From Promethearchaeia archaeon (lineage in GTDB: Archaea > Asgardarchaeota > Lokiarchaeia > Sigyniarchaeales > SOKP01): 6,207 nucleotides of DNA. The DNA is taken from assembly GCA_029856295.1 (NCBI GenBank), contig JAHQWS010000150.1, positions 1 to 6,207 on the forward strand, written 5' to 3'. Below the pieces are notes generated by a model. That model was given only the letters and a program-made list of their open reading frames with translations. It ran no database searches and was not told where the DNA came from. Of this stretch, positions 5,248 through 6,207 are shown piece after piece (within the stretch, counting starts at the first letter, position 1; every line of letters starts with the position of its first letter). The translations under genes and the position numbers were made by a program.

Positions 5248-6207
5248 TTAGGCTTGGGCCTGTTTTTTAGGAAAACGGTCTTGAAGATTAAGGATTTCAT
5301 GAAATATTTTGTACACTAATTTATCTCTAATTTCCTTATAATTTTCATCGTGCCAGAGATTATTCTGTTCATTCGGATCATTCTTTAAATCAAATAAATC
5401 GCCTGTATTTTCCCATCCTTGATAAATCGTTATTCTATAATCCTCGGTTATCATTGTCCTAACTCGTATTGTTTGATATTGTTCACTTTTTTGATCTCTA
5501 TGGGCATCTTCGTCTTCCTCAATTATACAATGATCTCTTATTTTAATGTTAGGATCTTGTAAAATTGGCGTTAAATCAATTCCCTGCATCCCGGGGAGTT
5601 GGATTTTTTCCTTTACATTTAATAAATTCAAGAGAGTCGAAGGAATATCAATTGAACTTGCTAGCGAATCTGTGATACTTCCCGGTTTCGTTAAACCCGG
5701 TACTTTCCATATTAATGGTATTTTTATTAATCCTTGATAATGGGCAGGACCTTTAAATAACATACCATGGTCTCCCATTAAATCTGCATGGTCGCTGGTA
5801 AATATCACCATTGTATTGTTTTCTAGTCCAAAAGAATTTAATGCTGCTAAAATCTTCCCGACTCCACTATCTATTAATGATAAAATTCCATAAGTATATG
5901 CTAAAAATTTTCGCACCTCTTCTTCATTTGTTTCCCTTAAACGCGACCTCCTGTAAATATTAGTGTAATTTTTTAATATTTCATGATTGTATAATTTATG
6001 AATTTCATTAAGAGTGGAGGATATTTCTAATTTTTCAGGGTTATACATATCACGATATTTTCCGGGGGGACATACAGGATGATGGGGATCTGGAAAAGAA
6101 CAATGCAAAAAGAAAGGTTTATCTCCGTATTTCCCTTCTGAATAGCGTTTTAGAAATGATATTGTTCTTTCAGCAATATAATTTATGTGGTATATTTCCT
6201 CTGGTAT
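5248..6207 (-). CDS. Sulfatase family (alkaline-phosphatase superfamily) hydrolase, N-terminus outside the window
   Basis: The frame is open from the right window edge to the stop at 5248-5250, giving 319 C-terminal residues. The gene begins beyond the window, and the TTG at 6106-6108 is an internal Leu codon, not a start. Numbering from the edge, KPFFLHCSFPDPHHP (30-44) is the conserved sulfatase strand and loop. TSDHADLMGDHGM (137-149) supplies the Asp139/His140 metal-site pair and the GDHG element. FKG gives Lys152, followed by HYQGLIKIPLIWKVPG (156-171). LFDLKNDPNEQNNLW lies near residue 275 and is the usual C-terminal signature. Sulfatases hydrolyse sulfate esters, using a formylglycine made from Cys or Ser in a C/S-x-P-x-R motif. 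That motif, the remaining metal ligands and any signal peptide would lie in the missing part, so activity, location and substrate cannot be judged. Some members are phosphonate or phosphate ester hydrolases. The 62-bp gap to the downstream RNase Z-like gene is compatible with one operon. Confidence 0.88.
   Translation of the reverse strand: MPEEIYHINYIAERTISFLKRYSEGKYGDKPFFLHCSFPDPHHPVCPPGKYRDMYNPEKLEISSTLNEIHKLYNHEILKNYTNIYRRSRLRETNEEEVRKFLAYTYGILSLIDSGVGKILAALNSFGLENNTMVIFTSDHADLMGDHGMLFKGPAHYQGLIKIPLIWKVPGLTKPGSITDSLASSIDIPSTLLNLLNVKEKIQLPGMQGIDLTPILQDPNIKIRDHCIIEEDEDAHRDQKSEQYQTIRVRTMITEDYRITIYQGWENTGDLFDLKNDPNEQNNLWHDENYKEIRDKLVYKIFHEILNLQDRFPKKQAQA

Noticed and set aside
6106..6108. TTG as an alternative start of the sulfatase
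   Set aside because: Thirty-three further in-frame codons run to the window edge and encode conserved family sequence ending in KPFF directly before this Leu, so the codon is internal.

Overview
This is an AT-rich window (roughly mid-30s percent GC by eye) with five protein-coding genes and no RNA gene, insertion sequence or CRISPR array that I can see. The best guess for the source is an archaeon, possibly a Lokiarchaeia-like Asgard lineage. The reasons are AT-rich TATA-like octamers about 26 bp upstream of all three start codons that can be examined, the near absence of Shine-Dalgarno sequences, and the gene mix of thiolase-like proteins, an MFS carrier, an RNase Z-like hydrolase and a sulfatase. 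This is inference: no taxonomic marker gene is present, and an AT-rich bacterium is not excluded.

Plus strand, 13-4408: two paralogous thiolase-like proteins flank a 12-helix MFS transporter. The paralogs align end to end without gaps, and by hand count 330 of 500 positions are identical (about 66%). Both resemble the SCP2-thiolase-like type 1 (TLP1) family, with a thiolase fold followed by an extra C-terminal domain. At the positions where SCP2-thiolases carry the nucleophilic Cys and two catalytic His, both copies have Asp90, Tyr316 and Gly351. They are therefore unlikely to catalyse normal thiolysis or Claisen condensation, although 'acetyl-CoA acetyltransferase' is the name automated annotation would give. 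The carrier starts 26 bp after the first paralog. The second paralog follows 83 bp after the carrier and has its own candidate promoter.

Minus strand, 4421-6207: a sulfatase cut by the right window edge is followed, 62 bp downstream, by a short RNase Z-like metallo-beta-lactamase-fold protein. The latter has the full set of metal ligands but lacks the tRNA-binding arm of genuine tRNase Z. It converges on the second thiolase-like gene with only 12 bp between the stop codons.

How the genes work together cannot be settled from sequence. The paralog-carrier-paralog arrangement suggests a cassette that imports or exports a small, possibly acyl or lipid-derived, compound and binds its CoA or acyl form. 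The minus-strand pair is probably a separate transcription unit. The most interesting points are the duplicated, catalytically altered thiolase pair around a transporter, the consistent -26 TATA-like elements suggesting leaderless transcripts, and the armless RNase Z-like protein.
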